Of a stretch of 12,478 bases of DNA, positions 12,122-12,478 are shown in pieces. Numbering within the stretch: the first letter of the stretch is position 1; each line of letters starts with the position of its first letter. Position numbers and translations under genes: made by a program. The stretch comes from Pseudomonadota bacterium (GTDB lineage Bacteria > Pseudomonadota > Alphaproteobacteria > Acetobacterales > Acetobacteraceae). The stretch spans positions 1 through 12,478 of the forward strand of contig JAKBCJ010000100.1 in NCBI GenBank assembly GCA_021807975.1, written 5' to 3'. Under the pieces are notes generated by a model, which saw only the letters and a program-made list of their open reading frames with translations, was not told where the DNA came from and ran no database searches.

Positions 12122-12478
12122 ACGTGGAAACCAAGCGGCACTTTGCCAAGATTACCGATCAGGCGCTGGATGCGTTGCGTGCACGTAAGAACGTGCATAT
12201 CGAAAACACGCTGGAACCGTGGTGCCATGAGGCGACGCGCGACAACATCCGTCACTACGCGCACGGAATCGGCGACGACAATCCGCTGTGGTGCGATCCC
12301 GCCTATGCCGCGAAGTCTCGTTTCGGTGGCATCGTGGCGCTGCCCAGCTTTTTGTTCGCGACCAGCCGAATCGTTTCGGGATATGTGGGCGGGATTCCGG
12401 GCGTGCATGCGATGTGGGCGGGGGCGGATTGGACATGGCACAAGCCAGTTTATCGCAACCAGGAAATCCGCACCGAGG
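12118..12478 (+). CDS. MaoC-like hydratase/dehydratase, N-terminal part (3' truncated by window)
   Basis: The ATG at 12118 overlaps the ligase stop, and the frame stays open to the window edge (120 codons). The product resembles FAS1-type MaoC N-terminal hotdog domains (PF13452): TRDNIRHYAHGIGDDNPLWCDPAYA (from about residue 42) with the G-D-x-N-P-L-[WH] segment, then FGGIVALPSFLFA, and a later WTWHKPVYRNQEI. Such proteins hydrate enoyl-CoA esters or act as paired-hotdog partners in acyl-CoA breakdown. In this N-terminal-type hotdog the active-site Asp/His pair often lies in the second half or a partner subunit, which is not visible here. Coupling to the CoA ligase suggests it acts on the CoA ester the ligase makes or a later intermediate. 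Confidence 0.86.
   Translation, partial: MNVETKRHFAKITDQALDALRARKNVHIENTLEPWCHEATRDNIRHYAHGIGDDNPLWCDPAYAAKSRFGGIVALPSFLFATSRIVSGYVGGIPGVHAMWAGADWTWHKPVYRNQEIRTE

Noticed and set aside
1..12478. CRISPR arrays, tRNA or rRNA genes, transposases, phage or retron elements.
   Set aside because: No regularly spaced repeats, cloverleaf-like sequences or mobile-element proteins were seen on either strand.

Overview
The window is a GC-rich, tightly packed bacterial chromosome segment with almost no intergenic space. The longest gene-free stretch is about 130 bases, so there is none above 300. Codon use, the versions of YqgE, MsrB, ModBC and DUF2891, and the SCP-x-type thiolase/DUF35 pair suggest an alphaproteobacterium, perhaps of the Acetobacteraceae/Rhodospirillales. 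That placement comes from protein style, not from a marker gene. No rRNA, tRNA, CRISPR array, insertion sequence or phage gene was seen.

Layout. (1) 1-2101, plus strand: the 3' end of a phospholipase-D-type cardiolipin synthase, then phosphoglycerate kinase (pgk), then a nucleoside 2-deoxyribosyltransferase-like protein. (2) 2102-3359, plus strand: an AT-rich island followed by a class II Fic protein with a C-terminal winged-helix region. (3) 3366-4903, minus strand: a two-gene unit, DUF35 OB-fold protein then SCP-x-type thiolase-like protein, joined by an ATGA overlap. The thiolase lacks the nucleophilic cysteine and its partner lacks all four zinc-ribbon cysteines. (4) 5012-5605, plus strand: YqgE/AlgH family protein. 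(5) 5620-6295, minus strand: msrB then a moaD-like sulfur carrier. (6) 6430-8198, plus strand: modB-modC of a molybdate ABC transporter, overlapping by ATGA and with no modA beside them. (7) 8195-9166, minus strand: a DUF2891 protein that meets modC tail to tail with overlapping stop codons. (8) 9249 to the end, plus strand: a group D flavin monooxygenase/acyl-CoA dehydrogenase-fold protein, an acyl/aryl-CoA synthetase with an altered P-loop behind its own promoter and an inverted repeat, and the start of a MaoC-like hydratase overlapping the synthetase by ATGA.

How the genes work together. Two themes stand out. Molybdenum: MoaD supplies the sulfur carrier for molybdopterin synthesis, and ModBC import molybdate. 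CoA-thioester catabolism: the monooxygenase, CoA ligase and MaoC hydratase in the right-hand cluster, plus the thiolase/DUF35 pair about 4.3 kb away, supply the step types of a pathway that hydroxylates an organic acid, activates it to a CoA ester, hydrates it and cleaves it by retro-aldol or thiolytic chemistry. The substrate cannot be read from the sequence. This atypical CoA-ester module is the best candidate here for something not fully described. The remaining genes (cls, pgk, yqgE, msrB) are ordinary housekeeping functions.
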